From assembly GCA_003427395.1 (NCBI GenBank), contig BFEA01000334.1, positions 1,113,737 to 1,142,956 of the forward strand: DNA of 29,220 bases, in the 5' to 3' direction. The translations under genes were made by a program, and so were the position numbers. Below, one piece after another: positions 20,232-29,220 of the stretch (the stretch's first letter is position 1; each line of letters starts with the position of its first letter). Source of the stretch: Chara braunii. Lineage: Eukaryota > Streptophyta > Charophyceae > Charales > Characeae. The notes beneath the pieces are model-generated. The model ran no database searches. It was not told the origin of the DNA and was given only the letters and a program-made list of their open reading frames with translations.

Positions 20232-20410
20232 TTCGGCACACATTTTGACCCCATGGGAGTAACGAAGTGTTGTCGAAATTTTCCCACTTTACTTAGCCTT
20301 TCTTCTTGACGGCACACTTCGACCCCATAGGGGTAACGAAATGCTGCCGAAATTTTTGAAAAATCCAACACTTCATTTTTCGTCACCCCCTCCTCTTCTT
20401 ATTTCTTTGT

Positions 20411-20445
<35 letters not shown>

Positions 20446-20556
20446 TTATTTTTTAAATTTTTTCATTTGCGGCGCTTTGAAACTTAGTTTGCTTATCTTG
20501 GTCTCTTCTTTCCCTTGGCACATTCTTGACCCCATGGGGGGTATGGAAATGCTGCC
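20232..20556 (+). repeat. Three copies of a conserved stem-loop in the leader
   Basis: Copies at 20232-20277, 20311-20348 and 20517-20556 share GGCACA, a TTG/TCG-ACCCCAT core with G-rich complement, and G-TGCTGCC or GTGTTGTC. In the middle copy GGCA/TGCC, CA/TG, TTCG/CGAA and ACCCC/GGGGT all pair around an ATA loop (15 pairs). In the others the pairs are mostly kept by wobbles or changed bases. Function unknown. Confidence 0.75.
20410..20445. repeat. TTTA microsatellite
   Basis: Nine uninterrupted TTTA units between the second and third leader stem-loops. Confidence 0.95.
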
Positions 20557-20979
20557 GAAAATTTAAAAAATATATATATTATTTTTATCTTCACATTTTG
20601 TTTACTTATTCCCTTAATTATTTTTATTATTTATTTTCTTTTTTTTTTCTCTCGAAATTTCACTATTTATTTATTTTCCTCCCGCCTCCCCCATGCTTGC
20701 TATTTTCTTTTCTTGATTAGGTCACTGGTACCCTACCCTAACCACTCAAACTCCAGTTAGCATTTTCTTATGATTTTTCTAGGGTTTAGGGTTCTTCAAA
20801 CCCCCCCTACTTCCCCTTCCTATTCGGGCACCCTGGACCCGAACCACCCCTCCCCCTTTGACGGCGCCCGCGCTAGCCTTGCTAGCGCCGTCCGCCGCTT
20901 TCTACCACGGACCCCCCCCTACGACCTCCGCTCACGCGGACCTCCTCTGGCCCCCTCCAGTCTGGCCCGTCACCTCCCC

Positions 20980-23048
20980 ATGGCCGACGGTGTGTCCCAC
21001 GCCGCCGACTCGGCGACGACCACGGCACCGGGCTCCACACCCGTGCCAGCGGACCAGGGCCAACAGCCCCAGGGGGATCTGCACACCCTCATCACCTCCC
21101 TCCTCGCGCCCATTCAGGCACAACTCGCGATCCTCTCGCCCTTACAGGCGCAGGTGGCGACCCTTGCCGCCGGCATGTGGCAACTCCAAGACGTTGTCTG
21201 TCCTTCATCTCCTGACTCTCTCTCTTCTCCTGGCTCCCAGTCCGGGTCCCCAGTCCTTCGACGGGTTGGCCACGATGGAGCTTCCTCCTCCGGTGCCCCC
21301 GACCCAACCATCTTGGTGACCGTCTACGCCCCTAGCTTGACGCCTGCCAGGAGTCAGGCCCTCCCTCAGTCTACGGGCGCACCCGCCCAGATTCCGGTCA
21401 CTACGGCCACAGGACCACAACCCACTGCCATCGTCTCAGCTTTTTCGGGTGCCCCGTTTCTCCCTCCCCTTCGCACGACCGCAGCGCCACCTGGCTCTTC
21501 CCCCTCTGGGATGCCCTGCGCCGCTCGTGCGTCCACCTCCCCCACTCTTCCTCTTGCCACTCCTCGCTCGATCTACGTCCAACGTCTCGAGGACGAGCTT
21601 GCCCAGACCCGGGCTGACCTTGCCCACTTACGCCTTCAGCCACCCCCACCCTCACAAGTAGTCATGCCTTCGGGCGCACCCCCTCCTTCCTCTACCCTTC
21701 CTTCCATGCAGGCTCACTTCCCTCGCGCTACACTCTATCCAGCCTCATCCTACCTTCTTCATATTCCCGCGGTTGCTACGACCTCTTCTACCGCAACTCC
21801 CTCGCAGTCTGTCGTTGTTGCCCCCGCCACTCCCCCATGCGGCCCGGACGCACAGTCAGTTGCGCCCCTTTCTCCAGGACCTGCGCCGACTTACTCAGCC
21901 ATGGCACAGACCTCTGCTCCTCGATCCCCTCGCTGCCAAAACGGTGGTGCACCACTCGTCCGCTTGACGGACATTGCCTTGTATGGCGGTACAGGCATAC
22001 GAGTGTCTCGGTGGTTACAGTCTGCCACCCGCACCCTCCAGCTTATGGGCGCCCCACCCGACACGTGGGTGGGTCACCTCTCCACGCGCCCGCGTGGCGG
22101 TCCTTTTGACGCCTGGGAGGATTTTTTACGCTTACTCCCTTCATGCGGGTCGGACTCCGACCTTCATGGATTTTTAGGTGTTCCTCAAGGATCGCTTCGG
22201 AGCCCGACATGACGTGACTGACACCTTCGAGCATGTCGTCACTACACGCTGGCCCGGTTCTGGTGGCGCTGCTGTCCTGGATCGCCACATCCGGGTCTTT
22301 CAGGACGCCCGCCTCATTTGTGACGTGGCGTTTCTCCCCGAGGCTGCCCTTATCGATCGTTTCTTGGCCAGCCTTCCGCTCGACTACCACTCCGAGTTAT
22401 GGCGGTACGAGTTCACATCAGCCCCGCAGGCTTACGAGGCCACCAGGGACCATCAGCGGATGCGGGCCCGTCTTCAACCCACTTCCTCCTCCCAGCCTCA
22501 GCGTAATGGTTACGCCCCCTCCTCCTCTCATGACACTTATCAGCGTCGTTCCCCTTTCTGCGGTCTCCCCCGCCGTTCCGCGCAGCAGGGCCGCCACTTC
22601 CCGCGCCGCTTCAGCGCGCTCGAGTATGGTGAGCGAGGCGTTGTTGCCCCACTGTCACCCGAGGGTGACCATAGCGATGACCTCAACCTCGGCAAGGCCG
22701 TCCACTACCACCTGGAGGACTCTACTCTCCCTATGGCTGAGCGCCTCCAGCTCATCCTCTCCGCCCTCTCCTGGGCACGCAGCCGCCCCGGTCATGCTGG
22801 CGCGTCGCCCCCCGAGGTCCCTCAACAGGACCTCCCTCAGGGCTTTGTCCCTCCTCGCGGTGTTCTTTCCGCTGAGGAGCATGCGGCCATTTTGGGCCGG
22901 CGTGGGTGTTTGCGATGCCGCCAGGACGGTTAATGCCTCCTCGCGGTGCCCTTACACTGCCGCCCTCGACCGCTACTATGTTGACCTTTCCCGCCAGCGT
23001 CGTGCTCAGTCCCCCCCCGGCGCCTCGCATCCTCGCAGCGCCTCCTAG
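20980..23048 (+). pseudogene. gag: Chromovirus gag, frameshifted
   Basis: Gag forms the particle that holds the RNA. Start chosen at ATG 20980 (CCCCATGGCC context, protein begins MADGVSHAAD); an earlier in-frame ATG at 20770 would add 70 residues of unremarkable sequence. The first 400 residues are Pro/Ser/Ala/Thr-rich, with a short helical segment around 21090-21190 (LHTLITSLLAPIQAQLAIL). The conserved capsid-like part begins near 21960 (WLQSATRTLQLMGAPPDTWV). A frameshift at about 22170-22200 moves it to a second frame (RFLASLPLDYHSELW, 22355-22400). A zinc-knuckle start, GCLRCRQDG, lies at 22907-22930. There a stop (TAA 22931) and another shift break it; the rest (NASSRCPYTAALDRYYVDLS) continues in a third frame to 23048. 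The knuckle His is missing. Confidence 0.8.
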
Positions 23049-23439
23049 CCACAGTGCAGTGTACACCTGCGCCCTCCTCAGTAGTCGGCTTCCCGACATC
23101 CCCGTCGCCATTTGCCCCTCTCGCTACTGGAGTTGAGGTCTCGCAGGACCCGACAGAGTGTACTCAGCCCTCTGTCGCAGTACCGTCTGCGCCTCCGCAG
23201 ACCATCATCTCCCCTCCTACCCCGTCGCGACTATCGACGCGTCGAGCCATTCGCTCAGCCCGTTGCAACGAGCAGCTCGCTACTCACGAGGACGTTGTAT
23301 CCTCTCTTCTGTACTTGAGCATGCTCCAGGCTCGTCAGGAGCGACTCACCCTCCATGTCGCTGCACTGAGTCGCCTTCTCACCATCCTCTCTGACCCTGA
23401 TCGCACCCTCCCGATCATCCCCGCACGACTGGGGACCTC

Positions 23440-23740
23440 CACGAGGGTGTACTCAGTGTTGTGGGATTCCGGTTCTCAGGGCGACTTCATTCATCCACGT
23501 GTGGTGAAAGAAGTCCGCTTACCCACGACAGGGTCTCCAACTCCCATCTCTGTCACCCTAGGGGATGACAAGACTCGGCGCTTCTTCGATCAGATGGTCA
23601 CCGACCTCCCTTTCTTCCTCACTCTCGAGTCGACTGATCGTTCCCTGGCGTTTCGTCGCCACCGCTCCTCCGCACATTTCGATGTGATGGAGACGGGGTA
23701 CGACTTCATTCTCGGTACACCGTGGTCTCGTCGGTTCCGC
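23440..23740 (+). pseudogene. Pol: aspartic protease domain
   Basis: Retropepsin-like domain that would cut the polyprotein. The active-site motif reads VLWDSGSQGDFIHP with the DSG at 23465-23473; the distal family motif appears as DFILGTPW near 23703. DSG is used in place of DTG, as is common in plant elements. No break within the domain. Confidence 0.85.
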
Positions 23741-24256
23741 AGCACGGAGGCCGATTGGGCGACCAACACTCGCGTTCTCAAAACGAAGTGTGGACAGACG
23801 TATCACGTACCTTTCATAAGCACCAATGCGACACCACGTCCCGATCCTCCTCCCCCGGAGCCTTCCATGCTCACACCATCTCCTTCTATCACTGTCACCT
23901 CGCCTCGGCAGTTTGCTCACTTCATCCGACAGGACGACGTCACCTTCTTTATGGTGAACGTGACGGATCTCTTACACTATGATCCACCCTGTCCCGACGC
24001 CGAGCTCATCCCTCTGGAGCCAGATCCTCCTTCTATCTTCATGGCTCCCATCTCTACTTCCGTCCCTCCGCTGTCCGTCGAGTTCATCCCGCCGTCGCGC
24101 GCTAACTCTGACGCTGAGGAACTCGCACGATTTACAGTTGACCTGGAGCCCGCAGTTCGTAACCTCATTCAAGAGTACGACGATGTTTTCCCACCTTCGT
24201 TCTTGTACGCCGGCATCCCACCGATGCGTGACGTCGAGCACTCCATCCAGCTTGTG

Positions 24257-24931
24257 CCTGACTATCGTATTCACCACCAGACACCCCACAGACTCTTGAT
24301 CCCCGAGGCAACTGAACTCAAGCGTCAGCTTAAGGAGCTCCTGAGACTGGGTTTCATTAAACCCAGCAACTCCCCGTGGGGTGCACCCGTCCTCTTTGCT
24401 CGCAAAGCGGATGGGACTCTCCGTCTCTGCATTGACTATCGCAGTCCCAACCACTACACAGTTAAGAACAGCTACCCCATGCCTCGTTCCGACGAGTTCT
24501 TCGACCGCCTAGCAGGCAACCGCTTCTTTACGAAGATTGATCTTCGTAGCGGTTATCATCAGATCCGCGTCGCTGCAGCGGACCAGCCGAAGGCAGCGTT
24601 CAAATCGCGCTTCGGCCACTATGAGTTTACGGTGATGCAATTCGGCCTCACCAACGCACCCGCTACCTTCCAGAGGGCGATGAACGACATCTTCAGGGAC
24701 ATCCTGGAGCAGTACGTTCTCGTTTACCTCGACGATATCCTGGTCTACAGTCGTACCCTTGAGGAGCACCTCAGACACCTCCGCGACGTCCTTGACCGCT
24801 TGCACAGAGATGGTTTCTATGCCAAGCTGAGCAAGTGCCGCTTTGCCCAGCACAAAGTGGATTTCTTAGGACACTACGTGTGTGATCAGGGTCTCCACAT
24901 GGATGACGCGAAGATCACTGCTATCACGGAG
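24257..24931 (+). pseudogene. Pol: reverse transcriptase domain
   Basis: Typical Ty3/gypsy RT: KELLRLGFIKPSNSPWGAPV, LRLCIDYRSPN, FFTKIDLRSGYHQIRV (first catalytic Asp), FGLTNAPATFQRAMN, and YLDD at 24725-24736 (the other two Asp), then VDFLGHYV. Every catalytic residue is present; the domain ends at the TGA at 24932-24934 in the sequence that leads to the connection region. Confidence 0.95.
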
Positions 24932-25027
24932 TGACCCGTCCCCACATCCGCTAAGCAGCTTTGCAGCTTCCTAGGCCTTACTAGCTACTATAGTAATTTC
25001 ATCCAGGGATACGCTAGGTATTCCTAC

Positions 25028-25672
25028 GTGCTTACCTCCACCCTCCTCTGGAAGAACCCGCCCTGGGCTTGGACACCCCTCCACGAGGAGGCCTTCCGCG
25101 CCCTGAAGAAGGCGGTGACATGCGCACCGGTTCTTCACCTACCCAATTTTGATCGCCCTTTTATTCTTACCACCGATGCATCAGACTTTGTTGTAGGAGC
25201 AGTGTTTTCTCAGATTTTTCCCTCCTCTCATGATTCCTCTCATCCTCGTATCCCTCGCTTCCCACCCCCTACCCCTACCACTACTTCCCGATTGACGCTT
25301 ACTCGTTTAGCTACTGACGAGCCTTCTATTGACTATTTTCCTACAATCGTCGAGGACGGCACTGTCGAGTTTCGCTCAGGTAATTGTCTGATAGCCTTCT
25401 ACTCCCGTCATCTTCTGCCCGCCAAGATAAACTACACTGCTGATGAACGTGAGGTTCTTGCAGTAGTTTATGCGGCTCGGCACTGGCGCCACTACCTGCA
25501 CGGGGCACCGTTCACGGTGCGCACGGACAATGTCGAGGTTTTTCTGATAAAGTCGAAGCTCACTCCTCGACAGGCTCGCTGGTGGCGCGACCTATCCGAG
25601 TTTAGTTTCACCACTGAGCACATCAAGGGTGAGACTAATCGGGTCGCAGATGCCTTATCACAGCGCCCTGAC
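25028..25672 (+). pseudogene. Pol: RNase H domain with an insertion
   Basis: Degrades RNA in the RNA-DNA hybrid. Motifs: FILTTDASDFVVGAVFSQ (25160-25213), YSRHLLPAKINYTADEREVL, FTVRTDNVEVF, and NRVADALSQRP near 25640-25670. The acidic residues at TDAS, DERE, TDN and ADAL are present. Between FSQ and FYSRH there are 61 residues (25214-25396), Pro/Thr/Ser-rich at the start, where related elements usually have about 10-15. Confidence 0.85.
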
Positions 25673-25852
25673 CACGATCAGGAGCAGATCCAGCTCGCTT
25701 CCATCTCGGTCACCACCGTCCACCACTCGGTGATCGACGAGTTTCACACTCAGTACCGCCACGACCCCGACTATCGCAACATCCACGCGACCCTTCGGAG
25801 TGGCAAGACCGTCCCGAGCTACTCTCTCGGGTACAACGGTCTTGTGTACTAG

Positions 25853-26090
25853 CACGGTTCACAGGGCACCAGAGAACCCCGTATTTGCTTTCCCTTCACT
25901 GGACAGCTACGTGTCCGGGCAGTAGCAGAGTTCCATGACCAGGCAGTCGCCGGTCATATGGGCTTCCACAAGACGTTGGCTCGTGTAAGCCGCCTGTACG
26001 TCTCGCCGAAGCACAAGGACTTTGTGAAGGACTACGTCGCAGAGTGTCCCACCTGTCATGAGGTGAACAGTGTGAAACCACCTTCCTTAT
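25853..26090 (+). pseudogene. Pol: integrase zinc finger (H2C2)
   Basis: In frame after the TAG at 25850-25852. It reads EFHDQAVAGHMGFHKTLARV and later AECPTCHEVN, giving the H-H-C-C set of the integrase N-terminal zinc finger. The frameshift to the catalytic core follows at 26080-26094. Confidence 0.85.
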
Positions 26091-26093
26091 GGT

Positions 26094-27062
26094 TTGCTTC
26101 AGCCTCTTCCTATCCCTGAGGGTCGTTGCCAGTCCATCTCGATGGACTTTATCGAACCTCTTCGTCTTCCGACCCTCTGCGGTCATGATGCTATCCTAGT
26201 CGTCGCCGACCGCTTCACGAAGCGTGCACGCTTTGTTCCGTGCTGCTATGCCATCAGTGCACGGGAGCTCGCCGACATCGTGTTTGACCGAGTCGTGCGT
26301 GACCACGGCTTACCTCTGAGCATCATATCTGACCGTGACCCGCGCTTTACCAGTCGATTCTGGCGACGGCTCCACGAGGTATACGGCACCCAGCTCCGCT
26401 TCTTCTCGTTTTACCATCCCCAAACGGATGGTCAGACCGAGGTCATGAACAAGACTCTCGAAGATATTCTCCGAAAGATTGTTCGTGACGACCAGCAGTG
26501 GGATCTCCATCTTGCCCACGTGGAGATAGCATACAACCATGCCGTCTCGCCAGCCACGGGGATGTCGCCTTACTACTGCAACCTCGACTATCACCCTCGT
26601 GTTCCCGCGGACTTCCTTCGACCGTTGCAGATGCACCCCGACACGAGTTGTCCCGCGCTGGATGATTGGGTTGCACACATGACGTCGATCATAAAGACCG
26701 CACATGAGCACATAGCCGCTTCCCAGACTCGCATGGCAGCACATGCGAACCGATCGAGGATAAACCATTCATTCAAAGTCGGTGATGATGTGCTTATCGA
26801 CGCCCGCCGCTTACAGCTCGAAGTGGACACGCTTCACAAGTTTCGGCGTCGCTTCTTTGGCCCATGCCGCATCCTCCAGGCCGTCGGTTCTAATACGGTT
26901 TCTAACCCGGTCAGCTTCCGTGTGAAGTTGCCCGACTACCTACGTCAGGCTCGTGTGCACGATGTCTACCACGTCTCGTTACTGCGTCCTTACCACAGAC
27001 CGTCTGAGCGTTTCGTTGGACGACCATACGAGCGCCCTCCACCCATCATGGTGGACGGCCAC
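26094..27062 (+). pseudogene. Pol: integrase catalytic core and GPY/F-like module
   Basis: Joins cDNA into the genome. The catalytic triad is complete: Asp in ISMDFIEPL, Asp in IISDRDPRFTSRFW, and Glu in PQTDGQTEVMN, the last two separated by exactly 35 residues (DD35E). The C-terminal module has VGDDVLIDARRLQL, KFRRRFFGPCRILQ (GPC in place of GPY/F) and VHDVYHVSLLRPY. No stop interrupts this part. Confidence 0.95.
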
Positions 27063-27200
27063 GAGGAGTTCCTTGTTTCAGATATCATTGGTTGCCGATT
27101 CACCGACGACAACCCTCCTCACGTCGAGTATCTCGTACGTTGGAAGGGTTACCCTGATGAGGAGGCTACCTGAGAGCCCCTCGAGCACTTGCAGCACGCT
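27063..27200 (+). pseudogene. Pol: chromodomain
   Basis: EEFLVSDIIGCRF, VEYLVRWKGYPDEEAT and, after a TGA at 27171-27173, EPLEHL. The TGA replaces the conserved Trp of the W-EP-E motif. Chromodomains of this family direct integration by binding modified histone H3; the ancestral copy presumably targeted such chromatin. A Pro/Glu-rich tail follows to the end at 27401. Confidence 0.9.
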
Positions 27201-27401
27201 TGCATGTTGGTGCGTGACTATGACCGTGCTCGTCGTGTTGGGTTCACTGCTCCTCCTCAGCCCACTGACCCTCCTTCTCCCCCGGCTGAGGAGACCGCTG
27301 AAGTCGAGCTTGCTCCATCTGAGGCAGACCTTCAGCAGCAGTCGGATGCTTCTGAGCGTCCACAGCGCACTCGTCGTCATCCTACTCGATACGACAATTG
27401 A

Positions 27402-28575
27402 CTCTGACTTGCATTCCCATGTCTTTGACTTCTCAATACTTCATCCACATCAGTCTTGCTACTTCAGCTCGTCGACGTTGCGGCTCTCCGTCGACAGCAT
27501 TCTGGACTTCTCATCATGGACGTCATCGGCAGCTTCATGGACTTCGTCACGATCAGCTCTGCCTACTTCAGACGTCGTCACTCTCTTACCACTTTACCCT
27601 ATACAGTATCCTTGTTGTGTCGCATGATGGTCTCCCTTTAGCCGGGTTCTTTTGAGTTGGGATCTCCCTTGGTATACTCATAGGCATCGGGACCGTAGCG
27701 TTGCCCTGGCTTCCCATCTTACGGATCCAGCTCCGACTTCCCTCACTTTAGGAGTCATTGACATGATTCTCTTACCCATCACCTATCTACCCTCTGTCGG
27801 CCCTCACGCCCTAGTTAGGCAGCCTTGCATGCTTCATCTAGGTGCGCCCAGTATACCAGGCTCCCTTGTTCCCTTGCATGGTCGACCCTCCATAGCAGTC
27901 ACCCCTTTAGTCGAGCATTATCCGCCCTGCTGGTCTATCTATTAGGGTCATTGGTTCTGTTCGCTCTCAGTTCCCTACCCTTATTGAGCCTGATGACATG
28001 TGTTCCCCTTGTCACTATGTGTGGATGCCCTTAGGAGTTTTCGATCCCTAGGCTGCATCCGCGACCCTCAAAGACCATCCCACCCTTTGGTTTGCGACAC
28101 ACTTCTCCTGTGACATATGGTTGATTTGTTGTTGCTTGTTGCTCGTTGTTTTGTTGTTGCTTGTTGCTCTCAGACTGAGGCTACTGCCTCTGACATTTCT
28201 AGGATTTAGTTGTTCTGCTTTTGCTGTTCTTAGGACTTGTACACTAGTCAGCTTTTTCCAGACTAAGGCTACTGCCTCCAACATTCTACGATCCAGTTAT
28301 CATTACTTTTTGCTTTCCTAGGACATGTATGTTAGTTAGTTGCTTCTGCTTTCCTATGACATGTATGCTAGTTAGTTGCTTCTGCTTTCAGTTAGGCTGT
28401 TAGCTGTGACATTGCTGTTTTGTGACATTTTCTATCCTAAGTTGCATCACATGAACTCAGCATGGAGCTTGCTCCGCATCCTAGACTACTCAGGTTTTCT
28501 TTTTTCTTTGGTAGGGTTCCGCTTCTTGGCGGAAGCGTGCTTGTATCTAGGTGATCCATCACAGGCCGAGGATCG
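27402..28575 (+). other. 3' non-coding internal region of the chromovirus
   Basis: About 1.17 kb between pol and the 3' LTR without a supported gene. It ends with two short perfect hairpins (28517-28534, TTCCGC/GCGGAA; 28551-28562, GTGAT/ATCAC) and ACAGGCCGAGGATCG next to the LTR. No run of purines long enough for a polypurine tract is seen. Confidence 0.6.
28171..28390. repeat. Nested tandem duplications
   Basis: An 88-bp unit is repeated at 28171 and 28259 (CAGACTGAGGCTACTGCCTC and CAGACTAAGGCTACTGCCTC). Inside the second, a 36-bp unit is repeated at 28321-28356 and 28357-28390, containing GACATGTATG and TAGTTAGTTGCTTCTGCTTT. This is a recent-looking slippage hotspot in the 3' region. Confidence 0.8.
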
Positions 28576-28884
28576 TGTAGCGGACCTCTGGTTGGCCTGT
28601 GAGACCAGCCCCTTGGCCTGTTCTCACAGGCCTGTGTTTTATTCGGGGCAGTCCAGTCCAGGCCGGTACCTCTGTCGGTACCAGCCAGTCCAGTCCAGTT
28701 TCGTCAGTCCGTTGGGGTATACCCCAGCTGTTGTCTGTATTCTGCCTCATTCTACATTCGCACAGTTTGGAGTACGTGCGTTGGAGTCTGGCGTGGGAGT
28801 TGCGCTGTGCCATCTCGCTCCCCCTTCTTCCTCCATCTCCATCTCTATCTCTGGCGGAGCACCACACCTGGTGGGTCCGCCACA
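28576..28884 (+). repeat. 3' LTR
   Basis: 309 bp, same ends as the 5' LTR, 16 substitutions and no gaps relative to it (13 transitions, 3 transversions by my count). It holds a perfect 11-bp stem GGCCTGTGAGA/TCTCACAGGCC at 28594-28604 and 28622-28632. Confidence 0.95.
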
Positions 28885-28889
28885 CACAA
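28885..28889. repeat. Target-site duplication, right
   Basis: CACAA, matching 18631-18635 exactly. Confidence 0.9.
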
Positions 28890-28890
28890 C

Positions 28891-29022
28891 AACATCTTCT
28901 CATGTTTGGCGAGGGGATTGGCCTCCAAAGAACACGAGATACTAAACAGAACAATTGAGGAGGGGGAATGGGTCCCCAGGGGTGGGAAGCGAGGACGGGG
29001 GGGGTCACTACCCTGCCACAAC
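28891..29022. repeat. Tandem-repeat unit downstream of the chromovirus
   Basis: It starts AACATCTTCTCATG, passes GAGGGGATTGGCC, AGATACTAAACAGAACAA and a G-rich run, and ends CCACAAC before AACATCTC at 29023. Same order as 18486-18635. About 132 bp against 150-151 bp upstream. Confidence 0.7.
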
Positions 29023-29220
29023 AACATCTCATATCATCTCCCTCTGCTGTAACGTCTTAGTGCGTATGCATTCTGAAAACACACAAAAGCACTCCAAAGC
29101 ATGCAGGTATTGCCGACCTCCACGACTAACTTACCCTTCTCCTGCCTCACAAGCGTCTGTGAACACGGAAGACCATCATACACCTCCACATCAACACCGT
29201 CAATACATCAATCCATATCA
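29023..29220. other. Start of a further repeat unit, then no recognised feature
   Basis: AACATCTC at 29023 begins like the two units above, but similarity fades within about 30 bp. The remaining sequence to the window edge shows no gene. Confidence 0.4.

Larger units (their letters stand above)
18958..20979 (+). other. Long untranslated leader
   Basis: About 2 kb between primer site and gag, unusually long. It runs from GC-rich (18958-19660) through a hairpin (19670-19706) and a pyrimidine tract (19710-20099) to an AT-rich part with three related stem-loops and a TTTA microsatellite. Open frames here are short or low-complexity and not supported as genes. The leader should hold splice, packaging or dimerisation signals, but none can be assigned by homology. 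Confidence 0.7.
23054..27401 (+). pseudogene. pol: Chromovirus pol polyprotein, broken by stops and one frameshift
   Basis: Encodes protease, RT, RNase H, integrase and chromodomain. The first frame runs from 23054 through stops at 24932-24934 (TGA where a Trp is expected before P-P) and 25850-25852 (TAG) to about 26090. A one-base shift at 26080-26094 leads to the second frame, which goes on past a TGA at 27171-27173 (Trp position of the chromodomain) to the natural end TGA at 27399-27401. The product would be about 1,450 residues, normal for the family. The first 125 residues are a Pro-rich linker plus a helical part (LLYLSMLQARQERLTLHVAA). It lies in the same frame as most of gag, fitting one original Gag-Pol frame. 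The 23054 codon is GTG, so no independent start is claimed. Confidence 0.9.
18636..28884 (+). mobile_element. Chromovirus (Ty3/gypsy LTR retrotransposon), complete but inactive
   Basis: A 10,249-bp element with matched LTRs of 309 bp, a 5-bp target duplication, an initiator-Met-type primer binding site, a leader of about 2 kb, gag, and pol in the Ty3/gypsy order (protease, RT, RNase H, integrase) with a C-terminal chromodomain, which defines chromoviruses. Stops and frameshifts in both genes and 16 LTR differences show it has been dead for some time. Most coding sequence is one frame after two shifts, consistent with an ancestral single Gag-Pol reading frame, though the gag/pol junction is damaged. 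No clear polypurine tract precedes the 3' LTR. Confidence 0.95.

Noticed and set aside
20779-20794. Telomere-like CTAGGGTTTAGGGTTC
   Set aside because: Only about two TTTAGGG units; too short for an interstitial telomeric repeat, and a telo-box role upstream of gag cannot be supported.
21092-21655. Several minus-strand ORFs of 60-85 codons inside gag
   Set aside because: Antisense shadows of the GC-rich gag coding strand without motifs.

Overview
The window is a eukaryotic, almost certainly green-plant (streptophyte: land plant or charophyte alga), intergenic region made of transposable elements in several stages of decay. The plant reading rests on three things: a chromodomain-bearing Ty3/gypsy element primed by initiator tRNA-Met, an L1-type LINE whose ORF1 looks like the plant DUF4283-plus-knuckle type, and a zf-RVT-like domain at the end of its ORF2. 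The species cannot be named from the sequence. I found no convincing intact host gene and no rRNA, tRNA or CRISPR array.

Layout. 1-2.3 kb: simple repeats, two tandem duplications (one proline-rich when translated) and a long GAT microsatellite. 2.3-9.25 kb: an AT-rich stretch full of stop codons. It holds a minus-strand LINE reverse-transcriptase relic (core 3434-3889), a roughly 480-bp block of short GC-rich palindromes bracketed by inverted arms (6342-6821) and small duplications. 9.26-10.21 kb: a minus-strand gag pseudogene ending in a perfect CCHC zinc knuckle. It is cut off where an L1-type LINE begins (about 10.23-17.98 kb, plus strand). That LINE carries a broken ORF1, a broken ORF2 (endonuclease, reverse transcriptase, zinc-binding end), a 3' hairpin and an A-rich tail. 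A foldback element (18001-18222) follows directly.

18636-28884 is a complete chromovirus of 10,249 bp. It has two 309-bp LTRs, a perfect CACAA target-site duplication, a primer binding site, a roughly 2-kb leader, gag, and pol in the order protease, RT, RNase H, H2C2 zinc finger, integrase, chromodomain. It is dead: the LTRs differ at 16 of 309 positions, gag and pol carry frameshifts, and pol has nonsense codons. The element sits at the boundary between units of a diverged tandem repeat whose next unit resumes right after the 3' duplication.

How the parts relate. The LINE and chromovirus proteins are copy-and-paste replication machinery and cooperate with no host pathway visible here. The most interesting signals are non-coding: three copies of a stem-loop in the chromovirus leader whose pairing is kept although the sequence differs, a leader hairpin with a 15-bp stem, an LTR stem in which the two LTRs differ by a compensatory pair, a hairpin next to the LINE tail, and the palindrome block at 6.3-6.8 kb. 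Function for all of these is inference.
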